Assembly (NCBI GenBank): GCA_021733705.1
Contig: JAIPKF010000004.1
Coordinates: forward strand, 1 to 23,062
Length of the DNA stretch: 23,062 nt
DNA from: Chthoniobacterales bacterium
Lineage (GTDB): Bacteria; Verrucomicrobiota; Verrucomicrobiia; Chthoniobacterales; UBA6821
Reading direction: 5' to 3'
Below are positions 7,390 to 15,861 of the stretch, one piece after another. A program made the translations under genes and the position numbers. Under the pieces are notes generated by a model that worked only from the letters and a program-made list of their open reading frames with translations, was not told where the DNA came from and searched no databases. Position 1 is the stretch's first letter. Each line of letters opens with the position of its first letter.

Positions 7390-8502
7390 GTGCTTGCTCC
7401 CTTTTCTAATATTTATCGAAATAAAAAAGTCTTTCTAACTGGGCATACCGGTTTTAAAGGATCGTGGTTAGCAGAATGGCTACTTTTACTCGGAGCAGAG
7501 GTTTATGGATATGCATTAGAGCCATCTTCTTCAACTTCACTCTTCCATCAACTTGGATTAGCTTCACGCTTACATCATCACATTGCAGATATACGAGATC
7601 CCTCATTACTAGAAAAATGTCTTTTATCATTTCAGCCAGATTTTATTTTTCACCTAGCAGCACAACCCCTTGTTCGTTATTCCTATGCCCAACCTCGTGA
7701 AACCTATGAAACAAATGTCATGGGAACAATCCATCTTCTTGAAGCATTAAGAAAACTTCAGCACCTTCATCATTCTTCACGAGTTCCTATTGCTGCCGTG
7801 ATGATTACTACAGATAAAGTCTACAGAAACCATGGTCACGGAATTTGCTTTCACGAGGAAGATTCCTTAGGAGGTCATGATCCCTATAGTTCGAGTAAGG
7901 CGATGGCCGAAATAGCTATTGAGGCGTATCGTCATTCTTATTTTAAAACAAACTCTTTGGTGCGCATAGCTAGTGCACGTGCTGGGAATGTTATTGGCGG
8001 TGGTGATGATGCCGAGGATCGCATTGTTCCAGATTGTGTGCGTGCTTTACAAAAAGGAGAATCTATACCATTGCGACATCCCGGGTCCATTCGCCCTTGG
8101 CAGCATGTACTAGAACCGCTTGGTGCTTATCTTTGGCTAGGTGCACGTCTTATGAAAGAGCCTTCATTAGCTCAAGCCTTTAATTTTGGACCCAATCCAA
8201 AAGAAAATTATCATGTGCTTGATTTAGTTTTGGAGTTTCTTAAGTATTGGCCAGGAGACTGGAAAGACGTCAGTGATCCTAATGCTCTTTATGAAGCTCC
8301 ACTATTGCATCTTTCCATTGATAAGGCCGCTGACTTGCTTGGGTGGCAGCCATTGTGGACTTTTCAAGAAACAATTGCTCAGACAGCCTTATGGTATCGC
8401 TCACATCATGAACAAAAACGTAGTGATGTTGAAATGACCCAGCATCAAATAGGCTCCTATCTTACTGCTGCTAAAAAAGCCAATGCACCCTGGGCCTCAT
8501 AG
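7390..8502 (+). CDS. rfbG: CDP-glucose 4,6-dehydratase
   Basis: It converts CDP-glucose to CDP-4-keto-6-deoxyglucose with bound NAD. The 370 residues match RfbG (about 360). Visible motifs are FLTGHTGFKGSWLAEWL (NAD-binding, from residue 15), FHLAAQPLVRYSY at 86-98, the ITTDKVY stretch (Thr140-Asp141-Lys142) and YSSSK (165-169), then RAGNVIGGGD and SIRPWQHVLEPL, which are characteristic of this enzyme. The start is GTG at 7390. No ATG precedes the conserved Rossmann strand in this frame and no strong Shine-Dalgarno is seen. The end overlaps the longest possible reading of rfbH but not its preferred start. Confidence 0.95.
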   Translation: MLAPFSNIYRNKKVFLTGHTGFKGSWLAEWLLLLGAEVYGYALEPSSSTSLFHQLGLASRLHHHIADIRDPSLLEKCLLSFQPDFIFHLAAQPLVRYSYAQPRETYETNVMGTIHLLEALRKLQHLHHSSRVPIAAVMITTDKVYRNHGHGICFHEEDSLGGHDPYSSSKAMAEIAIEAYRHSYFKTNSLVRIASARAGNVIGGGDDAEDRIVPDCVRALQKGESIPLRHPGSIRPWQHVLEPLGAYLWLGARLMKEPSLAQAFNFGPNPKENYHVLDLVLEFLKYWPGDWKDVSDPNALYEAPLLHLSIDKAADLLGWQPLWTFQETIAQTALWYRSHHEQKRSDVEMTQHQIGSYLTAAKKANAPWAS

Positions 8503-8515
8503 CAGAATAAAAATT

Positions 8516-10015
8516 ATGCATGATAAGACAGCAGCTCAACTAAAGTCTGAAATCCTTCGTTTAACACGTATTTATTCCAAACTCGTTCACCAACCTCATA
8601 AAATAGCAGCAGAACAGAATACTTCTTTTATTCCTGGTACAACGCCTGTTCCTTATGCCGCTCGTGTATTTAATGAAGATGAGGTAGAAGCCGCTGTAAA
8701 CAGTACGCTCGATTTTTGGTTGACCTTAGGACCTGAAGGAGAGGCCTTCGAAAAAGAGTTAGCCCAATTTCTTGGGGTTAAATATTCTCTTCTTGTAAAT
8801 TCTGGTTCTTCGGCCAATTTGATTGCACTGGCAACCCTAACAACTCATAAACTTCCTCCTCATAAACGCTTGCAACCTGGCGATGAAGTGATCACGGTTG
8901 CAGCAGGTTTTCCAACAACAGTGACACCCATTATTCAACTGGGAGCTATTCCTGTTTTTGTTGATAATGATCCTACCACCGGAAATATAAAACCTGATCT
9001 TCTTGAAGAGGCCTTTTGTGAAGGAAAAACAAAAGCTGTCATGATGGCCCATGCTCTTGGTAATCCCTTTGATGTGGGGGCTGTCTTAGCATTTTGTCGA
9101 CGCCACGACCTCTGGCTCATTGAAGATAACTGTGATTCCTTAGGATCAACTTACTCTATGCCCATAGATCAAGCGACAGCACTTGGGGTAAAAGAAAATT
9201 CTCCTGGTATTCCCTTTAATGGAACACACATCACCCGCTACACAGGGACATGGGGTGATCTTTCCACTCAATCTTTTTATCCTCCACATCATCTTACCAT
9301 GGGAGAGGGAGGGGCTGTTAATATCGTATCTCGACCACCACTGAAATCTTATGCTGAGAGCTTTCGTGATTGGGGGCGTGATTGCTGGTGTCCTTCTGGA
9401 AAAGATAATACCTGTTTGAAACGCTTTCAGTGGCAGTTAGGAGAATTGCCAGAAGGCTATGATCACAAATATATCTATAGCCATTTTGGTTATAATCTCA
9501 AACCGCTCGATCTTCAGGCAGCCATCGGTCGTCAGCAATTAAAAAAACTTCCTTCTTATGTCACAGCACGAAAAAAAAACTGGGACTACTTGCGCTCTGG
9601 CCTGAAGGACCTCAGTTCCTTTTTTGATTTTTCACTTCCGACCCATGCTACTGCCTGGAATGTCGATTACTCTTTTTCATGGGACTCATCAGATCATCTC
9701 ACCGACTGCTCCTGGTTTGGATTCATGATTCGAGTTAAGGCATCAGCACCATTTTCTCATGTCGCATTAGGCCGCTATCTAGAGGAAAAAAAAATTGGAA
9801 CACGTATGTTTTTTGGCGGTAATCTGCTACGTCAGCCGGTATTTGTTCAATTAAAAAAAGACCGTCCCAATGCCTTACGTCTTGTTGGTGAGTTTTTGGG
9901 AGCCGATGAAATCATGAACAGTGCTCTTTTCCTCGGAGTTTATCCAGGATTAACTCAAGCTATGCTCAACTATGAAATAGAAGCTATTCATGATTTTTGT
10001 GCGCAGAATAAGTAA
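8516..10015 (+). CDS. rfbH: CDP-4-keto-6-deoxyglucose 3-dehydrase (E1)
   Basis: This is the PMP-dependent, [2Fe-2S] enzyme that removes the C3 hydroxyl and works with an NAD(P)H reductase (RfbI/E3). From ATG 8516 it has 499 residues, longer than the usual ~437. In normal DegT/AspC-type aminotransferases a lysine binds PLP; here it is histidine in SFYPPHHLTMGEGG (first His at 258), the hallmark of E1. The iron-sulphur cysteines fit the known pattern: Cys 290, 292 and 300 (C-X1-C-X7-C in RDCWCPSGKDNTC) plus Cys 206 in IEDNCDSLGS. About 25 extra residues lie between GSTY and GTWGDL, so the spacing from Cys 206 to Cys 290 exceeds the usual 57. ATG 8483 is possible but overlaps rfbG and adds an unconserved leader. 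Confidence 0.94.
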   Translation: MHDKTAAQLKSEILRLTRIYSKLVHQPHKIAAEQNTSFIPGTTPVPYAARVFNEDEVEAAVNSTLDFWLTLGPEGEAFEKELAQFLGVKYSLLVNSGSSANLIALATLTTHKLPPHKRLQPGDEVITVAAGFPTTVTPIIQLGAIPVFVDNDPTTGNIKPDLLEEAFCEGKTKAVMMAHALGNPFDVGAVLAFCRRHDLWLIEDNCDSLGSTYSMPIDQATALGVKENSPGIPFNGTHITRYTGTWGDLSTQSFYPPHHLTMGEGGAVNIVSRPPLKSYAESFRDWGRDCWCPSGKDNTCLKRFQWQLGELPEGYDHKYIYSHFGYNLKPLDLQAAIGRQQLKKLPSYVTARKKNWDYLRSGLKDLSSFFDFSLPTHATAWNVDYSFSWDSSDHLTDCSWFGFMIRVKASAPFSHVALGRYLEEKKIGTRMFFGGNLLRQPVFVQLKKDRPNALRLVGEFLGADEIMNSALFLGVYPGLTQAMLNYEIEAIHDFCAQNK

Positions 10016-10026
10016 ACTTTCAAAAC

Positions 10027-10884
10027 GTGCCATTAAAATTCACCCTCATCACCCCCTGCCGTAACAGCGCCCATCTTCTTCCAGAAACACTCGAATCGAT
10101 CCTGACTCAATCGTCTCTGAAAGAGGGATTGGTTCAACTTCAGTACCTGATCATCGATGGGGACTCTTCCGACAATACGGCTGACGTTGTTCAACCTTAC
10201 TTAAAACATGGGGTTCAATTTTTCAGTGAACCCGATTGTGGAATGTATGATGCCCTTGCAAAAGCCCTCCCAAGAGCTACTGGAGACATTATCGGTTATC
10301 TCAATGCTGGGGATATCCTCTTTCCTAAGGCCTTTGAGATCTTGCAAGAGGTTTTTCAGTATCCAAATATCGAATGGGTCACTGGTTATTCCACGATTAT
10401 TAACGAGCGTCTTCAGATTACCGATACAAAACAATCGCCACGTTATCGTCGTCAATTTATCGAAAATGGATATTATATTGATCCTTCCTACCCTCAGAAC
10501 ATTCAGCAAGAATCGACCTTTTGGTCACAGAAGATGAATCGCATGATTGATTTTAAAAAACTTCGTTCTTTTAAACTAGCTGGTGATTATTTTTTGTGGA
10601 CGGAGCTTGCTAAACACACAGAGCTCCACTCTATCCGCTCGCTCCTGGGAGCCTTTCGGGTTCATGCCGGACAGCTTAGCGAAAACAGTGATGCCTATTA
10701 CCAAGAGGCAATGAGCCTTGTACGAAGTGCCACCTTCCGGGAAAAACTAACGCGCTATTGGGAGACACGCTGCAATCCAATATTGAAAGGTTTACTTTGG
10801 AATTACACTCTTGGCACCCTTGGCATTGCTGCTGCCAGAATTTTCGAATATCGGCATTCCGCAAAAAAGTGGATGCCTAGATAG
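10027..10884 (+). CDS. Family 2 glycosyltransferase (WcaA/WcaE-like)
   Basis: This 285-residue GT-A type transferase has FTLITPCRNSAHLLPETLES at the N-terminus, IIDGDSSDNTADV near 40-52, FFSEPDCGMYDALAKALPRATGDIIGYLNAGD through about residue 97, and QESTFWSQK near residue 159. The SEPD.G.YDA..K....ATGD..G.LNAGD pattern is typical of a GT2 subgroup found in colanic acid and O-antigen clusters. The start is GTG at 10027, eleven bases after the rfbH stop. An ATG would fall too far inside the conserved first strand. It is the last gene before a 321-base gap that carries the second heptanucleotide array. Confidence 0.87.
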   Translation: MPLKFTLITPCRNSAHLLPETLESILTQSSLKEGLVQLQYLIIDGDSSDNTADVVQPYLKHGVQFFSEPDCGMYDALAKALPRATGDIIGYLNAGDILFPKAFEILQEVFQYPNIEWVTGYSTIINERLQITDTKQSPRYRRQFIENGYYIDPSYPQNIQQESTFWSQKMNRMIDFKKLRSFKLAGDYFLWTELAKHTELHSIRSLLGAFRVHAGQLSENSDAYYQEAMSLVRSATFREKLTRYWETRCNPILKGLLWNYTLGTLGIAAARIFEYRHSAKKWMPR

Positions 10885-11205
10885 TAAATAGAGCCTCTTC
10901 TAGGACACATTGTTTTTCATTCAATCTCTCCATACTTGGTAGTATCAAGGTGTAGAGGCCAAGTACTGGGTAATGGATTTAGTATCTTCCCTGCGGCAAG
11001 CTCAAACTAAAATGGCTGCATCATAACAAGTCAATTCTACTAAAAGTGCTTTCCACTCTTTATATTCACCCATCACCCATTACCCATCACCCATTACCCA
11101 TTACCCATTACCCATTACCCATTACTTAGGTTGACCTTACACCACTTTCGAATTAAGAAACTGCATTCTTTTAAAAAATTGCTACCCTTGGGACCGACTC
11201 TCAAT
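10885..11205. other. Intergenic gap with heptanucleotide array
   Basis: No gene is visible in these 321 bases. The left part has a weak hairpin near 10934-10948 (CTTGGTA/TATCAAG including a G-T pair) without a T-run. A single inverted copy of the repeat motif (GGGTAATGG) is at 10968-10976, and an eight-unit CCATTAC array is at 11070-11125. The 90-odd bases between them are unassigned. The arrangement mimics the array-gene-array cassette at 1159-1615 but without a gene, so it may be a deleted cassette. The gap probably holds a separate promoter for the following block, but I cannot point to one. Confidence 0.6.
11070..11125 (+). repeat. CCATTAC heptanucleotide tandem array (8 units)
   Basis: There are eight consecutive seven-base units. 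Units 1 and 3 are CCATCAC and the other six are CCATTAC. The motif and strand are the same as at 1586-1615. It ends 80 bases before the preferred start of the GT-D-like gene (11206) and 5 bases before an in-frame TTG at 11131. Tandem heptanucleotide repeats are well known in filamentous cyanobacteria (STRR elements); here copy-number variation would be expected between strains. Confidence 0.95.
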
Positions 11206-12087
11206 ATGTTTCGAAACTTTTTTAAAAAATATCGCACCTCTTGCTCTTACCCTCCTTCTCTCACACCCCTGGAGTGTCAGCACAAGATCACTCAGGCACT
11301 GCAAAAAAAAGGACCGTACCTCGTCGGTCGAATGGGTTGGTTAGAAGGATTTGCGATAGGATCTTTACTGACAGTGGGAACAATAGAGGAAAAACTCCAA
11401 GAACAACTAGCTACTAATGCGGGGGTATTTCCCTCTTCCTCCGAAGAAATGGATCGCTTCTCTAAAATCTATCTCGAAGCCCTTCGCTCCTCAGACCTTC
11501 TCGGCCTCCTTCATTTTCCTTACGAAGGATGGCTCATCAAAAAATATGCCCCTCACGCCCTTACTGCTGATCTTGGGGCCTTGGAACCTTTCTTTTCAGA
11601 AGAACCATGGTCATTCTCTCTGCAAGGTCTTAGAGTACTTGTGGTTCATCCTTTTTCAGAATCGATTCAGCACAACTACCTACTACATCGAAATAAGCTG
11701 TTTAAAAATCCTAACATACTCCCTGATTTTTCTTTAAGAGTGATCCAAGCCCCTCAGACCATCACTGGCAACAAAAGAGAATATCCTTCCTGGTCTAAGA
11801 CGCTGGAGGCCCTTAAAATCCAGGTACAGCAGGAATCTTTTGATGTTGCACTCGTTGGCTGTGGTGCTTATGGATTACCCTTAGGAGCAGCAATCAAAGC
11901 GATGGGAAAAATGTGTGTTCATTTAGGTGGTGCTACACAACTCCTTTTTGGTATACGTGGAGGACGTTGGTCGCATCATCCATCGTATTCGGGATATCGT
12001 TCTTTAATGACCGAGGCATGGACTTCTCCTCTTGATAGAGAGCGTCCTGTAGGTTGGGATAAAATTGAGGATGGATGTTATTGGTAA
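11206..12087 (+). CDS. GT-D fold putative glycosyltransferase, copy 1
   Basis: This protein of 293 residues is clearly paralogous to the gene at 17530. Shared landmarks in order: YLVGRMGWLEGFAIG, AGVFPSSSEEMDRF, GWLIKKYAP, LEPFFSEEPWS, LRVLVVHPFSESI, YPSWSKTLEALK, FDVALVGCGAYGLPLGA, LHLGGATQLLFGIRG-type (here VHLGGATQLLFGIRGGRW), and a C-terminal EDGCYW. These fit proteins annotated as GT-D fold domain-containing glycosyltransferases, common in polysaccharide clusters with unknown donor and acceptor. ATG 11206 is chosen over TTG 11131 because alignment to the paralogue begins at FRNFFKKYR; the upstream extension is unconserved and follows directly from the repeat array. Confidence 0.7.
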   Translation: MFRNFFKKYRTSCSYPPSLTPLECQHKITQALQKKGPYLVGRMGWLEGFAIGSLLTVGTIEEKLQEQLATNAGVFPSSSEEMDRFSKIYLEALRSSDLLGLLHFPYEGWLIKKYAPHALTADLGALEPFFSEEPWSFSLQGLRVLVVHPFSESIQHNYLLHRNKLFKNPNILPDFSLRVIQAPQTITGNKREYPSWSKTLEALKIQVQQESFDVALVGCGAYGLPLGAAIKAMGKMCVHLGGATQLLFGIRGGRWSHHPSYSGYRSLMTEAWTSPLDRERPVGWDKIEDGCYW

Positions 12088-12094
12088 TTTTTTT

Positions 12095-12763
12095 ATGCAG
12101 TTCCCTGTTGTTTATTTAAAAATTGAAGCTCCAAGACCGCGTCTCCTCCGTGCCCAAAAAGAACTTGAGAAGAGCATTTCCTTTTTACATCTTGATCCAT
12201 TACCCTACCCTGCTGGAAAAAAGTTAGTCCCTCTTGGAAACCTTCTAGAAAGGGCTAGAAAAATGGCTACTGGAAAAGCAATCGTTTGGGTGAATTCCGA
12301 TGTGATTTTAACAAAAGATCCCTTTGATGTTCCCAATCCAGATCAAGTTTATGGCTTCCAGCGACGAGAGCTTCCTTCACTAGAAATCTGCTGCGGAGTC
12401 GATATGTTCTACATTCCTATAGCACTTTGGGACAACTTACTTTGTCAGGATATCCCAAAACTTTTTTTAGGAGCCTCCTATGTTGATCGTTGGATTCCTA
12501 GCTTCATGGAGCATGTAGGAGCCTATGAGAATCTTATTGGTTACATAGATCATCATTCCCACCCTCAATCAGCTGCCTCAGGAAAAGATAGTAATGGCTA
12601 CTATCAATCTAATTTTAATTCCTTTAATCGATGGGCACGGCGTCAAGGAATGGAGCCCATTCCAGAGCCTCCAGTCATTCCTTGGGTAGGTCATGTGTGG
12701 GGTGTGCGCGATGCCCTCAAGAAAATTAAGCGGCGATTAAGAACCTCTATTCATCGTCCCTGA
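12095..12763 (+). CDS. GT-A-like putative glycosyltransferase
   Basis: This protein has 222 residues from ATG 12095, eight bases after the GT-D stop; TTG 12065 would overlap that gene and adds nothing conserved. The architecture looks like a small GT-A nucleotide-sugar transferase: a short first strand (PVVYLKIEA), then AIVWVNSDVILTKDPFDV with an Asn-Ser-Asp acidic motif at about residues 67-69, then YGFQRRE and a cysteine pair ICCGVDMFYIP near 98-108. GHVWGVRDALKKIKRRLR forms a basic C-terminal helix that could contact membrane. I do not recognise a named family. Context between known transferases supports a sugar-transfer role but does not prove it. Confidence 0.55.
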   Translation: MQFPVVYLKIEAPRPRLLRAQKELEKSISFLHLDPLPYPAGKKLVPLGNLLERARKMATGKAIVWVNSDVILTKDPFDVPNPDQVYGFQRRELPSLEICCGVDMFYIPIALWDNLLCQDIPKLFLGASYVDRWIPSFMEHVGAYENLIGYIDHHSHPQSAASGKDSNGYYQSNFNSFNRWARRQGMEPIPEPPVIPWVGHVWGVRDALKKIKRRLRTSIHRP

Positions 12764-12777
12764 GTTATATTAATTTC

Positions 12778-13776
12778 ATGCCCTTATCTTCACCACTGAT
12801 TTTTATTCATTATGGACCGGCACGTTATTTAAGGTGGACCTTAGAGGCTGCACGACGTACGAATCCAGAGAAACGAATTATTTTGCTTGGTGATCAAAGC
12901 AATCGTCACTTCGTACAAGGAGTTGCAGAGTTTTTTTTCTTTGAAGAGTTTGCCACAGGGAAACCCCTTCAAGAGTTTGAACGCGTTTTTCAGGTTATCC
13001 AAGGGGAACGTCACCGTTACACCAAAGAGGGAGGTGTTGAAAAATGGCTTCAGTTTGTTTTTCGTCGTTGGTTTTTAATCAATGAGTTTTTAAAAAAGGA
13101 GCAGATCGACTCCTTCTGGACTTTTGATAGCGATACCCTCCTTTTGGAATCGCTTGATAACGTAGAAAACCGTTTTCGTCATGTGGAGGCAACGACCCAA
13201 TGTCGTGGCAATTGCCTCAATGCTTGGGTTGGATCACAATCCCTTGTTGAACGCTATGTCTGCTGTATCAACGAGCTTTTTAATGACTCTATCTATCTTG
13301 AAAAACAGAAAAAACGACTCCTCTACGATGTCACTCTTTCCTTTAATGAGATGGATGCTTTTGAGGAATTCTGCCACCGCGAAAAAATAAAAACATGCCG
13401 TGCAGCTCAACCCCTAGAGGGAGAGGCTTTCGATGATGCCTTAGCAATGGGTGATGGTTACGAGTTTATATTTCAAAAAGGGATTGTGAGAAATTATATG
13501 AAACGCTTGTGGGTTTCTCCCCAGGGAAAAATCTACATTAAACGAGCTGATGATCAGCAAATGATACGACTTTTAAGTTGTAATATGAGCTGGATGCCCG
13601 ATTTTTTTTGGAAACGACTCTTTTTGCTAACCACACCTCGTTTCAAAAAAGACTCCACTCTATTAGAAGATTCGAAGATCTTACGAGAAGTCGATCTGAC
13701 TCTTCCATGGCTTTGTAGGTTAAAAAATCCTCTATCCATTTTTGGGAAGAGATACTTCACGAAACGTTACATATAA
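12778..13776 (+). CDS. Putative glycosyltransferase with FDSD motif
   Basis: This is a 332-residue protein not assigned to a named family. It opens with LIFIHYGPARYLRWTLEAAR and IILLGDQSN, typical of a nucleotide-binding first half, and carries a DxD-type acidic motif in SFWTFDSDTLLLES near residues 112-125. NCLNAWVGSQ follows, which could be a substrate-binding loop. The C-terminal region is rich in basic and aromatic residues (FFWKRLFLLTTPRFKK), suggesting membrane contact. It begins 15 bases after the preceding gene and ends 3 bases before the GT4 gene, so it is cotranscribed with transferases. Assignment as a GT-A transferase is inference from the DxD motif and context. Confidence 0.55.
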   Translation: MPLSSPLIFIHYGPARYLRWTLEAARRTNPEKRIILLGDQSNRHFVQGVAEFFFFEEFATGKPLQEFERVFQVIQGERHRYTKEGGVEKWLQFVFRRWFLINEFLKKEQIDSFWTFDSDTLLLESLDNVENRFRHVEATTQCRGNCLNAWVGSQSLVERYVCCINELFNDSIYLEKQKKRLLYDVTLSFNEMDAFEEFCHREKIKTCRAAQPLEGEAFDDALAMGDGYEFIFQKGIVRNYMKRLWVSPQGKIYIKRADDQQMIRLLSCNMSWMPDFFWKRLFLLTTPRFKKDSTLLEDSKILREVDLTLPWLCRLKNPLSIFGKRYFTKRYI

Positions 13777-13779
13777 AAG

Positions 13780-14850
13780 ATGAATATCCTCTACGATACT
13801 TACATTTTCAAACTTCAAAAGGCAGGGGGAATCAATCGTTATATTAGCGATATTATTTCAAATCTTCCATCCACTTTTCACCCATTTTTTTTTAGAAAAA
13901 CAACCAATAAAATTCATATTCCTAATAATAGTGACTTAAAGTTTTTTTGGCTTCCTAAACAGTTATCACGGAGCTCTTGGTTGTTAGATACTAGACTGCG
14001 CTCGATTGATGTTATTCATACCTCCTACTATCAAATAACCCCTCCATTGACCTGGGATAACATCCCAGGAAAGGTTGTTGTTACTGTCTATGATTTTATT
14101 ATGGCACGCTTCCCGCACCGATTGGAAAAGAGCAGTAAAGTTATTAGTAGCCAAACAGCTGCCATAAAAAGAGCAAATCATATCATCTGTATTTCAGAAG
14201 CAACACGAAATGACTTATTGGAGCGATTTCCCGAATGTGAGAAAAAAAGTAGCGTTATTTACCTTGCCTCCTCTTTATCACCTCCTCCAAATTCGATACA
14301 AAATCCCTATCAACAAAGATACTTTATATTTGTAGGAAATCGCGATTCTTATAAAAACTTTGATTTGACACTGAATGCATTTGCTCTTCTCAAGGTAAAA
14401 AATAAAGATCTTCGCCTTGTAATCATTGGTAGCTTCTGGAACGAAAAAGAAGAACAACAAGTCAAAGAACTTGGAATTTGGGATTCTGTCGACCTCATTG
14501 AAAACCCAAATGATCAAACATTAGCAATTCTTTATAAATACGCAGAAGCTCTCATTTATCCCTCCGAGTATGAAGGTTTTGGATTACCTCCTTTAGAGGC
14601 AATGACCATGGGAACTTCTGTGATTGCATTAAAAACAAGCAGTCTGCCAGAAGTTGTTGGATCTAGTGGTATTCTTATAAATCCACTTCAGGCTTCACCC
14701 GGAGCAATTGCCGAGGCCGCCTCCTCACTACTTAATGCCTCCGTAGAAGAACGGAATAACTCTTCTTTGAAAGCAATCGAACAAGCAAGTCGATTCTCCT
14801 TGGAGAAAACACTTCAAGAAACGGTAGCAATTTATCAGCAATTTCAATGA
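13780..14850 (+). CDS. Family 4 (GT-B) glycosyltransferase
   Basis: This retaining transferase with two Rossmann domains has 356 residues. The N-terminal domain contains MNILYDTYIFKLQKAGGINRY, a glycine-containing acceptor loop, and VVTVYDFIMARFP near 100-112. The C-terminal donor domain contains FIFVGNRDSYKNFDLTLNAF near 182-201, LVIIGS, and the EX7E motif EGFGLPPLE at 265-273 followed by TSSLPEVVGSSG. The AGGINRYI start resembles mannosyl- or rhamnosyltransferases of the WbaZ/MtfA type, but this is not decisive. Its stop overlaps the gmd start (ATGA), which fits a GDP-mannose-related donor only loosely. Confidence 0.9.
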   Translation: MNILYDTYIFKLQKAGGINRYISDIISNLPSTFHPFFFRKTTNKIHIPNNSDLKFFWLPKQLSRSSWLLDTRLRSIDVIHTSYYQITPPLTWDNIPGKVVVTVYDFIMARFPHRLEKSSKVISSQTAAIKRANHIICISEATRNDLLERFPECEKKSSVIYLASSLSPPPNSIQNPYQQRYFIFVGNRDSYKNFDLTLNAFALLKVKNKDLRLVIIGSFWNEKEEQQVKELGIWDSVDLIENPNDQTLAILYKYAEALIYPSEYEGFGLPPLEAMTMGTSVIALKTSSLPEVVGSSGILINPLQASPGAIAEAASSLLNASVEERNNSSLKAIEQASRFSLEKTLQETVAIYQQFQ

Positions 14851-15803
14851 GTAAGACAGCTCTAATCCTCGGTATTTCAGGTCAGGATGGTGCTTATCTA
14901 GCCCATTTATTATTAGAAAAAGGGTATTCCGTTGTAGGAACATCGCGCGATCATGAAATTGGCTCTTTTTTAGCACTTCATAAATTAGGAATTAAAGATC
15001 ATGTAACATTACGATCGATGAGCACTTCCGATTTTCGTAGTATTTTAACTACGATTCAAGAAGTGCAGCCCGATGAAATTTATAACCTTGCTGGACAGAC
15101 CTCAGTAGGACTCTCTTTTTCTTATCCAGTAGAGACTTTTGAAAGTATATCCGTAAGCACTATTCATATTTTAGAATGCCTTCGAATTTTGAAACAGAAG
15201 TCCCGATTTTATAATGCAGGGTCCAGTGAAGTCTTTGGTAATACTCCCACACCCGCTCATGAACAGACTCCTTTTCGACCTCGAAGTCCTTATGCAACAG
15301 CAAAAGCTGCTGCTCATTTTGCCGTTTTAAACTACCGCGAGGCTTATGGACTTTTTGCAAGCACCGGTCTTCTTTTTAATCATGAATCACCTTTGCGCCC
15401 TGCACGCTTTGTTACTCAAAAAATTATTTCTACAGCGGTGCGAATTGCACAGGGTTCTACTGAACAGCTTCAATTAGGCAATGTCTCTATTCATCGTGAT
15501 TGGGGTTGGGCACCAGAATATGTAGAGGCCATGTGGAGGATATTACAACAGGAGGTTCCTGATGATTTTATTATTGCTACAGGAAAAATGCACTCCCTAG
15601 AAGAGTTTGTAAGAAAAACATTTTCTCAATTAGGACTGAGCTACCAAGATCATGTTATTATTGATAAAAACCTTTTACGTCCTTCTGATATAGAAAAAAG
15701 TGTAGGTGATGCAACAAAGGCAGCAAAACTTCTCGACTGGAAAGCAGATATTACATTGGACAAAATCATTGCGAAGATGATCGAAGTACAACTCCAAAAG
15801 TAA
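14847..15803 (+). CDS. gmd: GDP-mannose 4,6-dehydratase
   Basis: It converts GDP-mannose to GDP-4-keto-6-deoxymannose, the branch point to GDP-fucose, rhamnose or perosamine. Its 318 residues are at the short end of the family. Motifs are ILGISGQDGAYLAHLLLEKG (NADP-binding, 7-26), IYNLAGQTSVGLSF at 78-91, GSSEVFGN (catalytic Ser and Glu region, 125-132), YATAK (149-153), LLFNHESPLRP at 175-185, and HRDWGWAPEYVEAMW. These are diagnostic of Gmd among SDRs. It overlaps the upstream GT4 gene by four bases. No reductase (fcl or rmd) or aminotransferase (per) follows in the window, so the finished sugar cannot be named. Confidence 0.9.
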   Translation: MSKTALILGISGQDGAYLAHLLLEKGYSVVGTSRDHEIGSFLALHKLGIKDHVTLRSMSTSDFRSILTTIQEVQPDEIYNLAGQTSVGLSFSYPVETFESISVSTIHILECLRILKQKSRFYNAGSSEVFGNTPTPAHEQTPFRPRSPYATAKAAAHFAVLNYREAYGLFASTGLLFNHESPLRPARFVTQKIISTAVRIAQGSTEQLQLGNVSIHRDWGWAPEYVEAMWRILQQEVPDDFIIATGKMHSLEEFVRKTFSQLGLSYQDHVIIDKNLLRPSDIEKSVGDATKAAKLLDWKADITLDKIIAKMIEVQLQK

Positions 15804-15861
15804 ATAAGTTTTTTCTTTTTATTATATTAACAATAAAACTTTGTCTTTATTTAGAGCTACC

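Noticed and set aside
1586..11125. CCATTAC arrays as CRISPR
   Set aside because: Units are seven bases, directly tandem and without spacers.
11131..11205. TTG start for the GT-D gene
   Set aside because: The first 25 residues do not align with the paralogue, while the region from ATG 11206 does.
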